DNA from: Rhizobium laguerreae
GTDB taxonomy: Bacteria > Pseudomonadota > Alphaproteobacteria > Rhizobiales > Rhizobiaceae
Reading direction: 5' to 3'
Assembly: GCF_002008165.1 (NCBI RefSeq)
Contig: NZ_MRDM01000017.1
Location: forward strand, 749 to 64,748
DNA length: 64,000 nucleotides
Of this stretch, positions 16,801 through 25,720 are shown piece after piece (the stretch's first letter is position 1; every line of letters begins with the position of its first letter). A program made the position numbers and the translations under genes. The notes below the pieces were generated by a model, which made no database searches, was not told where the DNA came from, and worked only from the letters and a program-made list of their open reading frames with translations.

Positions 16801-17580
16801 CTATCGCAACAGGCCCTGGCCGCCGTCGATCCAGATCGGCGTACCGGTGATGTGCCGTGCGCGGTCGGAGGCGAGGAAAAGGATTGTTTCGGCGACATCC
16901 TCGCTCTTGCCTGCCTTGCCGCCGGCAATCGGGATATCGCCCTCAGGCCAGATGACCGGAACCTCCGTCTCCTCGCGGCGGCGGCTGTCGGTATTGGCGC
17001 TGATATTGGTCTCGATCTCGCCAGGGCAGACGGCATTGACGCGGATGCCGTGTCGGCCGAGTTCAAGGGCGAGCTGCTGGACCATGGCGACCTGGCCCGC
17101 CTTGGTTGCGGTATAGGCGGTGGCGCCCGGCGTGGTGAAGGTACGGGTGCCGTTGATCGACGAGACGACGACGATCGAACCGCCGCGACGCTTCAAATGC
17201 GGAACAGTGAGATGCAGGGTCAGGTAGGTGCCGCGCAGATTGACGGCGATGGTCTTGTCCCATTCTTCCGGTTTCAGATCGTCGATCGGCGCCCAGACGC
17301 CGTTGATCCCAGCATTGGCGACAACGATGTCGAGGCCGCCGAAGGTGTCGGTCAGTTGCGCGACCGCGTTCCGCATTTGAGCTTCGTCGCTGGTATCTGC
17401 GGTCAACGCGATCGACTGGCCGCCGGCGGCCTTGATTTCGGCGCAGGTCGTTTCGACCTCGTCGGCGGTGCGGCTCAATGCTGCGACCTTTGCACCTTCG
17501 GCGGCGAGGCGCAACGCGGCCGCTTTGCCGATGCCGGAACCTGCGCCTGTTACCAGTGCGATCTTTCCCTTCAGCTCCAT
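16801..17580 (-). CDS. SDR family oxidoreductase
   Basis: This 259-residue classical SDR has TGAGSGIG (about residues 12-19), NAG in VVANAGING, catalytic serine in VVVSSINGT and YTATK (about 157-161), and ends GTPIWIDGGQGLLR. An insert rich in Arg/Glu (DSRRREETEVPVIWPEGD) lies before the C-terminal helix, near the substrate lid. The gene is followed convergently by the cyclase gene, 17 bases from stop to stop. Upstream, a DoxX gene on the same strand lies 77 bases away. The substrate cannot be read from sequence. Confidence 0.88.
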   Translation of the reverse strand: MELKGKIALVTGAGSGIGKAAALRLAAEGAKVAALSRTADEVETTCAEIKAAGGQSIALTADTSDEAQMRNAVAQLTDTFGGLDIVVANAGINGVWAPIDDLKPEEWDKTIAVNLRGTYLTLHLTVPHLKRRGGSIVVVSSINGTRTFTTPGATAYTATKAGQVAMVQQLALELGRHGIRVNAVCPGEIETNISANTDSRRREETEVPVIWPEGDIPIAGGKAGKSEDVAETILFLASDRARHITGTPIWIDGGQGLLR

Positions 17581-17657
17581 GGGCAGGCTCTCCTTGCCGT
17601 TTTGCCGCTAAGCCAATGTTCGAAACGGGCTGTTGGTTCCGAAAGGAGAGCGGATCG

Positions 17658-18059
17658 TTAGAGCCTCCTGAGCAGGCGGTGTTGCAACGCCCATCTCTCC
17701 GGCCCGTGGACGGCGGCAAAGAGCAGACCGGCGAGGAAGGTAAAGTGATCGACGAAGAAGCCGAACTCGGCCTGGTTCTGCTGCCAATGGGACGGACCGT
17801 GGAAGGCAAAAGCGAGGAAGATCACATAGACGGCTGCGAGCAGGCTGGCCTCGGTGAAGAAGGCCCCTGATATGAAAGCGAGCGCCAGCGCGATCTCGAA
17901 GAAGGCGGCGATCCAGGTAAGGAATGTCGCCATCGGAAAGCCGGCAGCGGTGATATAGCCCGCTGTTGCGCCGATATCGGCGAACTTGAAGCCGGCGGCC
18001 ATGAAGAAGACGAAGCTGAAGATGATGCGGGCGACGATGATCGCGATTGCTTTGGCCAT
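17658..18059 (-). CDS. DoxX family membrane protein
   Basis: This 133-residue protein has four hydrophobic segments, starting AIAIIVARIIFSFVFFMAAG and ending with a membrane stretch near FFVDHFTFLAGLLFAAVHGP, the size and layout of small DoxX-like proteins. The family is poorly characterised; some members join membrane oxidoreductase systems. Start ATG 18059 is preceded by AAGAGGAGATTTCAGG. It lies downstream of dgoD but is separated from it by a hairpin with a minus-strand U-run at 18124-18145, so it is probably a separate transcript, possibly shared with the SDR at 16801. Confidence 0.8.
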   Translation of the reverse strand: MAKAIAIIVARIIFSFVFFMAAGFKFADIGATAGYITAAGFPMATFLTWIAAFFEIALALAFISGAFFTEASLLAAVYVIFLAFAFHGPSHWQQNQAEFGFFVDHFTFLAGLLFAAVHGPERWALQHRLLRRL

Positions 18060-18123
18060 CCTGAAATCTCCTCTTGAGTTCCACTATGACGGACGAGACC
18101 CCCGATATCCTACACGGTGAATG

Positions 18124-18145
18124 AAAAGGGCCGCTTGCGCGGCCC
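18124..18145 (-). terminator. Rho-independent terminator downstream of dgoD
   Basis: GGGCCGC (18128-18134) pairs with GCGGCCC (18139-18145) around a 4-base loop. Read on the minus strand the stem is followed by TTTTCAT, giving the U-run. It lies about 65 bases past the dgoD stop. Confidence 0.65.
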
Positions 18146-18157
18146 TATCACTTTGAA

Positions 18158-18208
18158 TTGCGCACAATCCTTTCCGAAAAATCGGCTTCGATTTTCGGGG
18201 TTATGCGC
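18158..18208. repeat. Copy of the CCGAAAATCG/CGATTTTCGG palindromic repeat
   Basis: TGCGCACAA and TTATGCGCTC flank CCGAAAAATCG-GCTT-CGATTTTCGG. This is the second module of the 1327-1426 element, with small changes. It ends just before the TCA at 18211-18213, the minus-strand TGA stop of dgoD, in the same orientation relative to the gene as the copy behind the GH2 gene. Confidence 0.75.
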
Positions 18209-18210
18209 TC

Positions 18211-19359
18211 TCACCATTCGGCGAAGCTGCCGTCGGCATGCCGCCAGATCGGGTTGCGCCAGCGGTGGCCCTCTTTGGCGCGCTCGATGACATAGGCCTC
18301 GTCCACCTCAATGCCGAGCCCTGGACCCTGCGGGATCGAGACGAAACCATCGGCATATTGGAACACCTCCTTGTTGGAGATGTAGTCGAGGATGTCGTTG
18401 CCCTTGTTGTAATGGATGCCGAGGCTCTGTTCCTGGATGAAGGCGTTGTAGCTGACGGCATCGACCTGCAGGCAGGCGGCAAGCGCGATCGGACCCAGCG
18501 GGCAATGCGGTGCCAGCGCCACGTCATAGGCTTCGGCCATCGCCGCGATCTTGCGGCATTCCGTGATGCCGCCGGCATGGGAGAGATCCGGCTGGATGAT
18601 GTCGACGTAGCCGTCCGAAAGGACCTGCTTGAAGTCCCAGCGCGAAAAGAGGCGTTCACCGAGTGCAATCGGCGTCGAGGTATGATTGACGATATCGCGT
18701 AGCGCTTCCTTGTTTTCGGACAGCACCGGCTCTTCGATGAACATCAGCTTGTAGGGATCGAGCTCCTTGGCGAGAACCTTGGCCATCGGCTTGTGCACGC
18801 GGCCGTGGAAATCGACGCCGATGCCAATATGTGGGCCGATCGCCTCGCGGATGATGGCGATGGTCTCGACCGCCTTTTCCACCTTCTCATTGGTGTCAAC
18901 GATCTGCATTTCCTCGCAGCCATTGAGCTTGATCGCCTTGAAGCCGCGGGCAACCACTTCCTTGGCATTGTTGGCGACATCCGCGGGCCGATCGCCGCCG
19001 ATCCAGGAATAGACCTTGATGCGATCACGGAGCTGGCCGCCGAGCAGAGAATGGATCGGCTGGCCGAGCGCTTTGCCCTTGATATCCCACAGCGCCTGGT
19101 CGATGCCCGAGATCGCGCTCATGTGGACGGCGCCGCCGCGATAGAAGCCGCCACGATACATCACGGTCCAGTGGTCTTCGATCAGGAAAGGATCCTTGCC
19201 GATCAGGTAGTCTTCCAGCTCATGGACGGCGGCCTGAACGGTGAGCGCACGGCCTTCGACGACCGGTTCGCCCCAGCCGATAATGCCCTCGTCGGTCTCG
19301 ACCTTCAAAAACAGCCAGCGCGGGGGAACGATATAGGTGGTGAGTTTGGTGATCTTCAT
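18211..19359 (-). CDS. dgoD: D-galactonate dehydratase
   Basis: This 382-residue enolase-superfamily enzyme dehydrates D-galactonate to 2-dehydro-3-deoxy-D-galactonate in the De Ley-Doudoroff route for galactose. The enolase N-terminal capping domain covers about 1-120. The barrel carries the galactonate dehydratase set: Asp and His in GVDFHGR, Glu in MFIEEPV, Glu in LGERLF and His in LAPHCPLGP. The N terminus MKITKLTTYIVPPRWLFLK is typical of DgoD. It lies 66 bases downstream of a FadR-type regulator on the same strand. The divergent side encodes an arabinose/galactose importer, an epimerase and a sugar dehydrogenase, which fits galactose oxidation. No 2-keto-3-deoxygalactonokinase or aldolase gene is in the window. 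Confidence 0.93.
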   Translation of the reverse strand: MKITKLTTYIVPPRWLFLKVETDEGIIGWGEPVVEGRALTVQAAVHELEDYLIGKDPFLIEDHWTVMYRGGFYRGGAVHMSAISGIDQALWDIKGKALGQPIHSLLGGQLRDRIKVYSWIGGDRPADVANNAKEVVARGFKAIKLNGCEEMQIVDTNEKVEKAVETIAIIREAIGPHIGIGVDFHGRVHKPMAKVLAKELDPYKLMFIEEPVLSENKEALRDIVNHTSTPIALGERLFSRWDFKQVLSDGYVDIIQPDLSHAGGITECRKIAAMAEAYDVALAPHCPLGPIALAACLQVDAVSYNAFIQEQSLGIHYNKGNDILDYISNKEVFQYADGFVSIPQGPGLGIEVDEAYVIERAKEGHRWRNPIWRHADGSFAEW

Positions 19360-19425
19360 CGCTGCTCTTTCAGTCTCTTCCCGGGTTTGCGATCGGCGGC
19401 GCGTCCGCAGATTTGTCGTGATAGT

Positions 19426-20181
19426 TCATTTCGTTCTGCCGATCGCTTTTTCGGCGGCGGCAAGATCGCGCACCGCAAGATCAAGCATGCGGTTGGCGCA
19501 TTCGCGGGCGCCCGCCTTGTCGCGCATGCGCAGGGCCTCGACCAGCTGGCCGTGAACGAGCACCGCATCCTCGCGATTCTCGACGCCGATATTGGAGGCA
19601 TGCAAGGCATATTTCAGCGCCGCGTGAATGGCGCTCGACAGGCGGCGGAAGACCTGGTTGTGGCTGGCGGTGAGCAGCACCGTGTGGAACATGACATCGG
19701 CATCGGTGAAGCTTTCCGGGTCGCGGGCGCTGTCGCGCATCTGCCGCCAGGCATTGTCGAGATCGGCGATCTCCTGGGCGCTGGCGCGCTCGGCGGCATA
19801 TTCGGCGGCTGCCGGCTCGATGGTGCGGCGGGCTTCGAGAATGCAGCCGAGCAGGTCGAAATCCTTGATATAGGGACCCATCCATTCAAGCACGTCGGCG
19901 TCCAGGATATTCCAGTCGTCCTTGTCGCAGACGGTGGTTCCGATGCGCGGCTTGCCGCGGACAAGGCCTTTGGATTCCAGCACTTTCAGCGATTCGCGAA
20001 TGACGGTGCGGCTGACGCCGTAGAGCTCGCAGAGATCGTTCTCGCGGGGCAGCGGCGAGCTCGCGGGATAGCGGTCCGCACAGATATCCTGAGCGATCGC
20101 CGCCGTGACGTTCCGGCGTACGCGCGGGCGGCGCTCGATGCGGCGGCTTTCGGCCCCGCTCTGTCGCTCGATTGTTTCCAA
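19426..20181 (-). CDS. GntR family regulator, FadR subfamily (DgoR-like)
   Basis: This 251-residue regulator has a winged helix-turn-helix at about 25-95 (LPRENDLCELYGVSRTVIRE, SLKVLESKGLVRGKPRIGT) and an all-helical FCD effector domain with the metal-type residues in DVMFHTVLLTASHNQVF. The start is a TTG at 20181, preceded by GGAG 7 bases upstream; no ATG or GTG fits. DgoR regulators of this type respond to D-galactonate, and dgoD lies immediately downstream. A perfect 11-base inverted repeat at 20291-20327, between this gene and the importer, is the probable operator. Confidence 0.9.
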   Translation of the reverse strand: METIERQSGAESRRIERRPRVRRNVTAAIAQDICADRYPASSPLPRENDLCELYGVSRTVIRESLKVLESKGLVRGKPRIGTTVCDKDDWNILDADVLEWMGPYIKDFDLLGCILEARRTIEPAAAEYAAERASAQEIADLDNAWRQMRDSARDPESFTDADVMFHTVLLTASHNQVFRRLSSAIHAALKYALHASNIGVENREDAVLVHGQLVEALRMRDKAGARECANRMLDLAVRDLAAAEKAIGRTK

Positions 20182-20290
20182 CTCACCTCTCCGCTCTGTC
20201 TCGCGTGCTAGGCAACCAAACCTGATTATCCGAATTCGATCCGCTTTGCGACGCTTCCTCCCGGCACTCCGTCAATAATCCTATTATTCC

Positions 20291-20327
20291 AATCATCATA
20301 CATTGGCAATTGACTGGTATGATGATT
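20291..20327. promoter_or_regulatory. Inverted-repeat operator candidate for the galactose/arabinose locus
   Basis: AATCATCATAC (20291-20301) and GTATGATGATT (20317-20327) are perfect inverted 11-base arms around a 15-base spacer. A -35-like TTGACT lies at 20310-20315 inside the element and CATAAT at 20331-20336 follows, so a bound regulator would cover the promoter of the araF-like gene. The spacing between TTGACT and CATAAT (15) is short, so the promoter call is weak while the palindrome is certain. Confidence 0.65.
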
Positions 20328-20393
20328 TGTCATAATTCAGTGGACGTTGCCTGGGAGGCAGCGGCTCGGTTTTTGAGAGTTAGGGAGAGAGAC

Positions 20394-21377
20394 ATGCGCT
20401 TGTTCAAAGCAGCCATTTTGGCTGGCACTTTCGCCATTCTGGCAGCCGGCTCGGCATTTTCCGCGGACGTCAAGATAGGGTTCATCGTCAAGCAGCCCGA
20501 GGAGCCTTGGTTCCAGGACGAATGGAAATTCGCCGACCAAGCCGCCAAGGAAAAAGGCTTCACCGTCGTTAAGATCGGCGCCGAAGACGGCGAGAAGGTC
20601 CAGTCGGCGATCGATAATCTCGGCGCCCAGGGTGCGCAGGGCTTCATCATCTGCACGCCCGACGTCAAGCTCGGCCCCGGCATCGTCGCCAAGGCCGAAG
20701 CCAACCAGCTGAAGCTGATGACGGTCGACGACCGCCTCGTCAGCGCCGACGGCAAGCCGCTGGAAGACGTGCCACATATGGGCATTTCAGCCACCAAGAT
20801 CGGCGAGACCGTCGGCCAGGCGATCGTCGACGAAATCAAAAAGCGCGGGTGGGACATGAAGAATGTCGGCGCCGTGCGGGTCTCCTATGACCAGCTGCCG
20901 ACGGCCGTCGACCGCGTCGAAGGCGCGATGTCGGTGCTGAAGTCCGCCGGCTTCCCGGTCGAAAACATCTATGATGCGCCACAGGCGAAGACGGATACGG
21001 AAGCGGCGCTCAACGCGGCGACCACCGTTCTCAACAAGCATGCCGACGTGAAATACTGGGTCGCCTTCGGCCTCAACGACGAAGCCGTCCTCGGCGCCGT
21101 CCGTGCTTCCGAATCGGTCGGCATTCCGGCGGCCAACGTCATCGGCGTCGGCATTGGCGGCGCGGAGTCGGCAATCAACGAGTTCAAGAAGCCGGCGCCG
21201 ACGGGCTTCTTCGGCACCGTCATCATCTCGCCGAAGCGTCATGGCTACGAGACGGCGCTCAACATGTACGACTGGATTGCCAACGACAAGGAGCCGGCAA
21301 AGCTGACGCTGACCTCCGGTTCCCTGGCACTGCGCGACGATTACGAAAAGGTCCGCAAGGATCTTGGCATCGAGTGA
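20394..21377 (+). CDS. Arabinose/galactose ABC transporter substrate-binding protein (AraF type)
   Basis: This 327-residue periplasmic protein has a signal peptide ending AGSAFSA before DVKIGFIVK, and the ribose/galactose-type (peripla_BP_4) fold. Sugar-contact segments resemble AraF: IVKQPEEPWFQDEWKFAD, MTVDDRLV, GISATKIGETVGQAI and FGLNDEAVLGAVRASE. AraF-type proteins in rhizobia bind L-arabinose and D-galactose. Start ATG 20394 is preceded by AGGGAGAGAGAC. It heads an operon with araG- and araH-like genes, an epimerase and an SDR, under a palindromic operator. Binding specificity is inferred from the family and the neighbouring dgoD. Confidence 0.9.
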   Translation: MRLFKAAILAGTFAILAAGSAFSADVKIGFIVKQPEEPWFQDEWKFADQAAKEKGFTVVKIGAEDGEKVQSAIDNLGAQGAQGFIICTPDVKLGPGIVAKAEANQLKLMTVDDRLVSADGKPLEDVPHMGISATKIGETVGQAIVDEIKKRGWDMKNVGAVRVSYDQLPTAVDRVEGAMSVLKSAGFPVENIYDAPQAKTDTEAALNAATTVLNKHADVKYWVAFGLNDEAVLGAVRASESVGIPAANVIGVGIGGAESAINEFKKPAPTGFFGTVIISPKRHGYETALNMYDWIANDKEPAKLTLTSGSLALRDDYEKVRKDLGIE

Positions 21378-21447
21378 TCGTCCTTCCAAGATGATATCGT
21401 CCGGCGGCCGCTCAGCGTGCCGTCGGGTCTTTCTCGACGGAGCGATG

Positions 21448-22953
21448 ATGGCTTTCCTCGAATTCAGCAATATCTCCAAGGGTTATCCCGGCGTGCAGGC
21501 GCTGGCGAATGTTTCCTTCACGGTCGAGAAGGGCGCCGTCCACGGCCTGATGGGCGAAAACGGCGCGGGTAAATCGACGCTGATCCGGGTACTGTCAGGC
21601 GATCAGGCCGCCGATGCCGGCAACATCCTCGTCGACGGCAAGGAGCAGAAATACGCGTCCGTCCGCGACGCCTTCCATGCCGGCGTCATCGTCATCCATC
21701 AGGAACTGCAGCTCGTTCCGGAGTTGACCGTCGCCGAAAATCTCTGGCTCGGACGCTTTCCGGCCAAGGGCGGCGTCATCCATTCGAAGGCGCTGATCGA
21801 GACGGTGCGGTCGAAGCTCGAAGAGATCGGCATCGATGTCGATTCGTCGGCCAAGGTCGCCTCGCTTTCGATCGGTGCGCGGCAGATGGTCGAGATCGCC
21901 AAGGCCGTCATGCTCGATGCACGGGTGATTGCGCTCGACGAGCCGACCTCCTCGCTTTCCTCGCGCGAAAGCGAAATCCTGTTTTCGCTCATCGACAGGC
22001 TGAAGGCGCAGGGAACGGTCATTCTCTACGTCTCGCATCGTCTCGACGAGATCTTCCGTCTTTGCGACAGCCTGACCGTGCTACGCGACGGCAAGCTCGC
22101 CGCCCACCATCCTCAGATCGCCGAAACCACGCGCGAACAGATCATTTCGGAAATGGTCGGACGCGAGATCAGCAATGTCTGGGGATGGCGCGAACGTCCG
22201 CTCGGCGACGTCCGGCTGGAGGTCAAGGGCCTGTCGGGGCCGAGGCTGCGCCATCCGATCAGCTTTTCGGTCCGCCAGGGCGAAATCCTCGGCTTCTTCG
22301 GCCTGATCGGCGCCGGCCGCAGCGACATGGCGCGGCTGCTTTACGGAGCCGATGCCAGGCATCAGGGCCAGGTGACGATCGATGGCGTTGCCGTTTCGCC
22401 GAATAATCCGAAGGCGGCGATCAATGCCGGAATGGTGCTCTGCCCCGAGGACCGCAAGTTCGACGGCATCATCCAAGGGCGATCAATCGAGGAGAATATC
22501 GCGATCTCATCGCGCCGGCATTTTTCGCCTTTCGGCATTCTGAGCCCGAGACGAGAGGCGGCGCTGGCAGATCGGTTCATCGCCAAGCTTCGGGTGCGGA
22601 CGCCGTCGCGCAAGCAGGACATCATCAACCTTTCGGGCGGCAACCAGCAGAAGGTCATTCTCGGCCGCTGGCTGTCCGAGCAGGGGATCAAGGTCCTCGT
22701 CATCGACGAGCCGACGCGGGGCATCGACGTCGGAGCGAAATCGGAAATCTATGAAATCCTCTACGAGCTTGCGGCCGGCGGCATGGCGATCGTGGTGATA
22801 TCAAGCGAGTTGCCCGAAGTCATGGGCATCTCCGATCGCATCATGGTGATGTGCCAGGGCAGGGTGGCGGCCAATGTCGCCCGCCAGGATTTCGACGAGC
22901 GCAACATCCTGACGGCAGCACTTCCCGACAAGAACGCCGCAGGCACCCTTTAG
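21448..22953 (+). CDS. araG: Sugar ABC transporter ATP-binding protein, two-domain (AraG type)
   Basis: This 501-residue ATPase has two fused nucleotide-binding domains, as in CUT2 importers. Domain 1 has Walker A GENGAGKST and Walker B RVIALDEPTSSL. Domain 2 has a degenerate Walker A GLIGAGRSD, signature LSGGNQQK and Walker B VLVIDEPTRGIDVG. The degenerate second site is normal for AraG/RbsA/MglA. I chose ATG 21448 because GGAG at 21439-21442 is 5 bases upstream; ATG 21445 is also possible. It follows the binding-protein gene by 70 bases and precedes the permease gene. Confidence 0.92.
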   Translation: MAFLEFSNISKGYPGVQALANVSFTVEKGAVHGLMGENGAGKSTLIRVLSGDQAADAGNILVDGKEQKYASVRDAFHAGVIVIHQELQLVPELTVAENLWLGRFPAKGGVIHSKALIETVRSKLEEIGIDVDSSAKVASLSIGARQMVEIAKAVMLDARVIALDEPTSSLSSRESEILFSLIDRLKAQGTVILYVSHRLDEIFRLCDSLTVLRDGKLAAHHPQIAETTREQIISEMVGREISNVWGWRERPLGDVRLEVKGLSGPRLRHPISFSVRQGEILGFFGLIGAGRSDMARLLYGADARHQGQVTIDGVAVSPNNPKAAINAGMVLCPEDRKFDGIIQGRSIEENIAISSRRHFSPFGILSPRREAALADRFIAKLRVRTPSRKQDIINLSGGNQQKVILGRWLSEQGIKVLVIDEPTRGIDVGAKSEIYEILYELAAGGMAIVVISSELPEVMGISDRIMVMCQGRVAANVARQDFDERNILTAALPDKNAAGTL

Positions 22954-22970
22954 GACCAGGAATACGGACG

Positions 22971-23921
22971 ATGAATTCGTTGAAAAAAATTCTTCTTGGC
23001 GAACAGGGGCTGGTGGTGATCTTTGCTGCCGCCTTCGTGATCGTCTCGCTCTTCGTTCCGAACTTCCTGACCGAGCGAAACATGCTGGGGCTGCTACAGT
23101 CGGTCGTCACGATCGGCATCGTCGCCTGCACGATGATGTTCTGCCTGGCCTCGCGCGATTTCGATCTTTCGGTTGGATCGATCGTCGCCTTCTCCGGCAT
23201 GATCGCGGTGATGGTCTCGAATGCGACAGGCTCCATTCCCGTCGGGCTGCTCGCCGCCCTGCTGTGCGGCGCCGTCGTCGGTTTCGTCAATGGTATCGTC
23301 ATTGCGCGGTTCCGCATCAATGCGCTGATTACCACGCTTGCGACCATGCAGATTGTGCGCGGGCTGGCGCTGATCGCGTCCGATGGCCGCGCCGTCGGCA
23401 TCAATGATCCCGATTTCTACCAGCTTGCCCTGTCGCGATTTCTGACTGTGCCGACGCCCATCTGGATCATGCTGATCCTTTTCATACTCTTTGGTTTCGT
23501 GCTCAACCGCACCGTCTTCGGCAAGAACACCCTGGCAATCGGCGGCAATCCCGAGGCCTCGCGGCTTGCCGGCGTCAATGTCGTCAACATGCGGGTCTGG
23601 ATCTTTGCGCTGCAGGGGCTTGTCTGCGGCATTGCCGGCATCCTGCTTGCCTCGCGCATCACCTCCGGCCAGCCGAATGCGGCGACAGGGCTTGAGCTTT
23701 CGGTGATTTCTGCCTGCGTCCTCGGCGGCGTTTCGCTGGCCGGCGGCCGGGCGGCAATGAGCGGCGTCATTGTCGGCGTGCTGATCATGGGCATTGCCGA
23801 AAACGTCATGAACCTCTTGAATATCCAGGCGTTCTATCAGTATGTGGTCCGCGGGCTGATCCTGTTGATCGCAGTGTTGCTCGACAATTTGAGGTCTTCG
23901 GCTGCGGGACGGCGCGGATGA
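22971..23921 (+). CDS. araH: Sugar ABC transporter permease (AraH type)
   Basis: This 316-residue inner-membrane protein has about nine hydrophobic segments and the CUT2 permease signatures SRDFDLSVGSIVAFSGM near residue 60 and NPEASRLAGVNV in the cytoplasmic loop that contacts the ATPase. It likely works as a homodimer. The start ATG is 17 bases after the araG stop. The stop overlaps the next gene by four bases (ATGA at 23918-23921), so permease and epimerase are translationally coupled. Confidence 0.92.
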   Translation: MNSLKKILLGEQGLVVIFAAAFVIVSLFVPNFLTERNMLGLLQSVVTIGIVACTMMFCLASRDFDLSVGSIVAFSGMIAVMVSNATGSIPVGLLAALLCGAVVGFVNGIVIARFRINALITTLATMQIVRGLALIASDGRAVGINDPDFYQLALSRFLTVPTPIWIMLILFILFGFVLNRTVFGKNTLAIGGNPEASRLAGVNVVNMRVWIFALQGLVCGIAGILLASRITSGQPNAATGLELSVISACVLGGVSLAGGRAAMSGVIVGVLIMGIAENVMNLLNIQAFYQYVVRGLILLIAVLLDNLRSSAAGRRG

Positions 23922-24808
23922 ACCAGGAACAAACCGGCGATGACATCGAACTGAGGCACGGCGATCTTGCCGTTCGGGTCAGCCGTCGGGGTGCGGCCGT
24001 CACCGCCGCGACCTATCGAGGCGTGCCCTTTCTCGTGGCGGCTGGCGGGCCGGATGGAGCGATGGCGAATTTCGCGATGGTGCCGTTTGGCAACCGCGTG
24101 GAAGGCAATACCATGTCCTTTGCCGGACGCGACTATGCCTTCCGGCCGAATACTTCCGATCCGCTCTATCGGCACGGCGACGGCTGGCTCAGCCTCTGGC
24201 AGCTTGAAGACTCCAGCCCGGAGCATGCGCAATTCTGCTTTTCCCGCAGCGCCGACAGGGTTTCACCTTATGCCTATCTCACCCGGCAGGAGATCCGTCT
24301 CGCCGGCGATGCGCTGGTGCTGACACTTTCCGTGGAAAACCGCGGCGAAGCCGCCCTTCCTTTCGGGCTCGGTCAACATCCCTTCTTTGCGCGCACGCCA
24401 AAGACGCGGCTGACGATTGCGGCCGATCGCTATTGGAGCGAGCGGCCGGACCACCTGCCGGAGATGCCTGGCCCTGTGCCGGGTTATTTCGATTTCAGAT
24501 CCGAAAAGCTTTTGCCGCAGAGATGGATGAACAATGCCTTCGAGGGTTGGAATGGGCGAGCTGCGATCGCCTGGCCGGAACTTGGAATTCAGACGGCGCT
24601 GGAAGCCGGTGGTGCGCTCGATCGCTTCATGCTGTATATGCCGGTCAACCGGAGCGACTTCTTCTGCCTCGAGCCGATGAGCCACCTGCCGAACGGCCAT
24701 CACCTTCCTGATTTCGGTGGGCTCGCGCCACTTGCGCCGGGGGAGGATCTTGCCGGCACGGTGACGATCCTGATGTCGGCGCTGCCGGTTCGGTCGGAGG
24801 AGGGATAG
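23918..24808 (+). CDS. Aldose 1-epimerase family protein
   Basis: This 296-residue protein has the galactose mutarotase-like beta-sandwich: FGNRVEGNTMSFAGRDYAF near the N terminus, HGDGWLSLWQLED with the catalytic-type histidine, and FGLGQHPFFART with the second histidine. It would interconvert alpha and beta anomers of the imported sugar, supplying the anomer used by the dehydrogenase encoded next. It overlaps araH by 4 bases and abuts the SDR gene, whose ATG begins right after its TAG. It lacks the longer form of GalM, as is usual for rhizobial members. Confidence 0.88.
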   Translation: MNQEQTGDDIELRHGDLAVRVSRRGAAVTAATYRGVPFLVAAGGPDGAMANFAMVPFGNRVEGNTMSFAGRDYAFRPNTSDPLYRHGDGWLSLWQLEDSSPEHAQFCFSRSADRVSPYAYLTRQEIRLAGDALVLTLSVENRGEAALPFGLGQHPFFARTPKTRLTIAADRYWSERPDHLPEMPGPVPGYFDFRSEKLLPQRWMNNAFEGWNGRAAIAWPELGIQTALEAGGALDRFMLYMPVNRSDFFCLEPMSHLPNGHHLPDFGGLAPLAPGEDLAGTVTILMSALPVRSEEG

Positions 24809-25588
24809 ATGGGCGGCCGTCTGCAAGGCAAGAACATCCTGATAACAGGTGCTGCGCAGGGTATCGGCCTTGCGATCGCGAAGGCTTTCCTGCGGGAGGA
24901 TGCCGCCGTCTTTCTCGTCGATCGCGATGCGGCGCTGCTGGCGCAGGCGGCAAAAGAGCTTCAGAGCGGTGGCGGCCGGCTTGGTTATCTGCCGGCCGAT
25001 ATTACCGATACCGGCACGATCACCACATTGGTCGCCCAGGCGAATGAAGAAATCGGACAGCTGAACGCGCTCGTCAACAATGCCGGGGTCAATGTCTTCG
25101 CCGAACCGCTCGAGACGACGGACGAGGAATGGAACCGCTGCTTCGACATCAATCTCAAGGGCGCATGGAACTGCTGCAAGGCGGTGCTGCCGGGCCTGAT
25201 CGAACAGGGCGGCGGCGTCATCCTCAACATCGCCTCGACGCACGCTTTCACCATCATCCCGCATACATTTCCCTATCCGCTGGCCAAACACGCCCTGCTC
25301 GGAATGACGAAATCCTTGGGGCTCGAATATGCCGCCCGCAATATCCGCGTGAATGCGCTGGCGCCGGGCTACGTCTCGACGCAGAAGGTGATCGATTACT
25401 GGAACGGCTTCCCTGATCCGAAGGCGGCAAAGGCCGAGACGATGAAACTGCATCCCGGCGGGCGCATCGCGACACCGGAGGAGATCGCCATGGCGGCCGT
25501 TTTCATGATTTCCGACGAGTGCCCGTTCATCAATGCCACCTGCCTGACAATCGACGGCGGCCTCAGCGTCCTGCAGCATCCCGTTTGA
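24809..25588 (+). CDS. SDR family oxidoreductase, probable D-galactose/aldose 1-dehydrogenase
   Basis: This 259-residue SDR has TGAAQGIG (about residues 14-21), NNAG, catalytic serine in NIASTHAF and YPLAK (about 156-160), ending LTIDGGLSVLQHPV. Its place at the end of an arabinose/galactose import operon, directly after the epimerase gene and opposite dgoD, suggests that it oxidises the aldose at C1 to the lactone, which after hydrolysis would feed DgoD. L-arabinose 1-dehydrogenase is the main alternative. Ribosome site GGAGGAGGGATAG overlaps the end of the epimerase gene. The family is certain and the substrate is inferred. Confidence 0.8.
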   Translation: MGGRLQGKNILITGAAQGIGLAIAKAFLREDAAVFLVDRDAALLAQAAKELQSGGGRLGYLPADITDTGTITTLVAQANEEIGQLNALVNNAGVNVFAEPLETTDEEWNRCFDINLKGAWNCCKAVLPGLIEQGGGVILNIASTHAFTIIPHTFPYPLAKHALLGMTKSLGLEYAARNIRVNALAPGYVSTQKVIDYWNGFPDPKAAKAETMKLHPGGRIATPEEIAMAAVFMISDECPFINATCLTIDGGLSVLQHPV

Positions 25589-25720
25589 ACGGGCTTCGAC
25601 CCCGGCAATTTTTACATGCCTGTCGTCTTCTCGGCATAGAGCATTATATTGCCCATCGGGAAGGCTATCTGATCTCCCGCAGGCACAGAGCGGCGCCCTG
25701 CCGCTTTCTGGAAACAGTTG

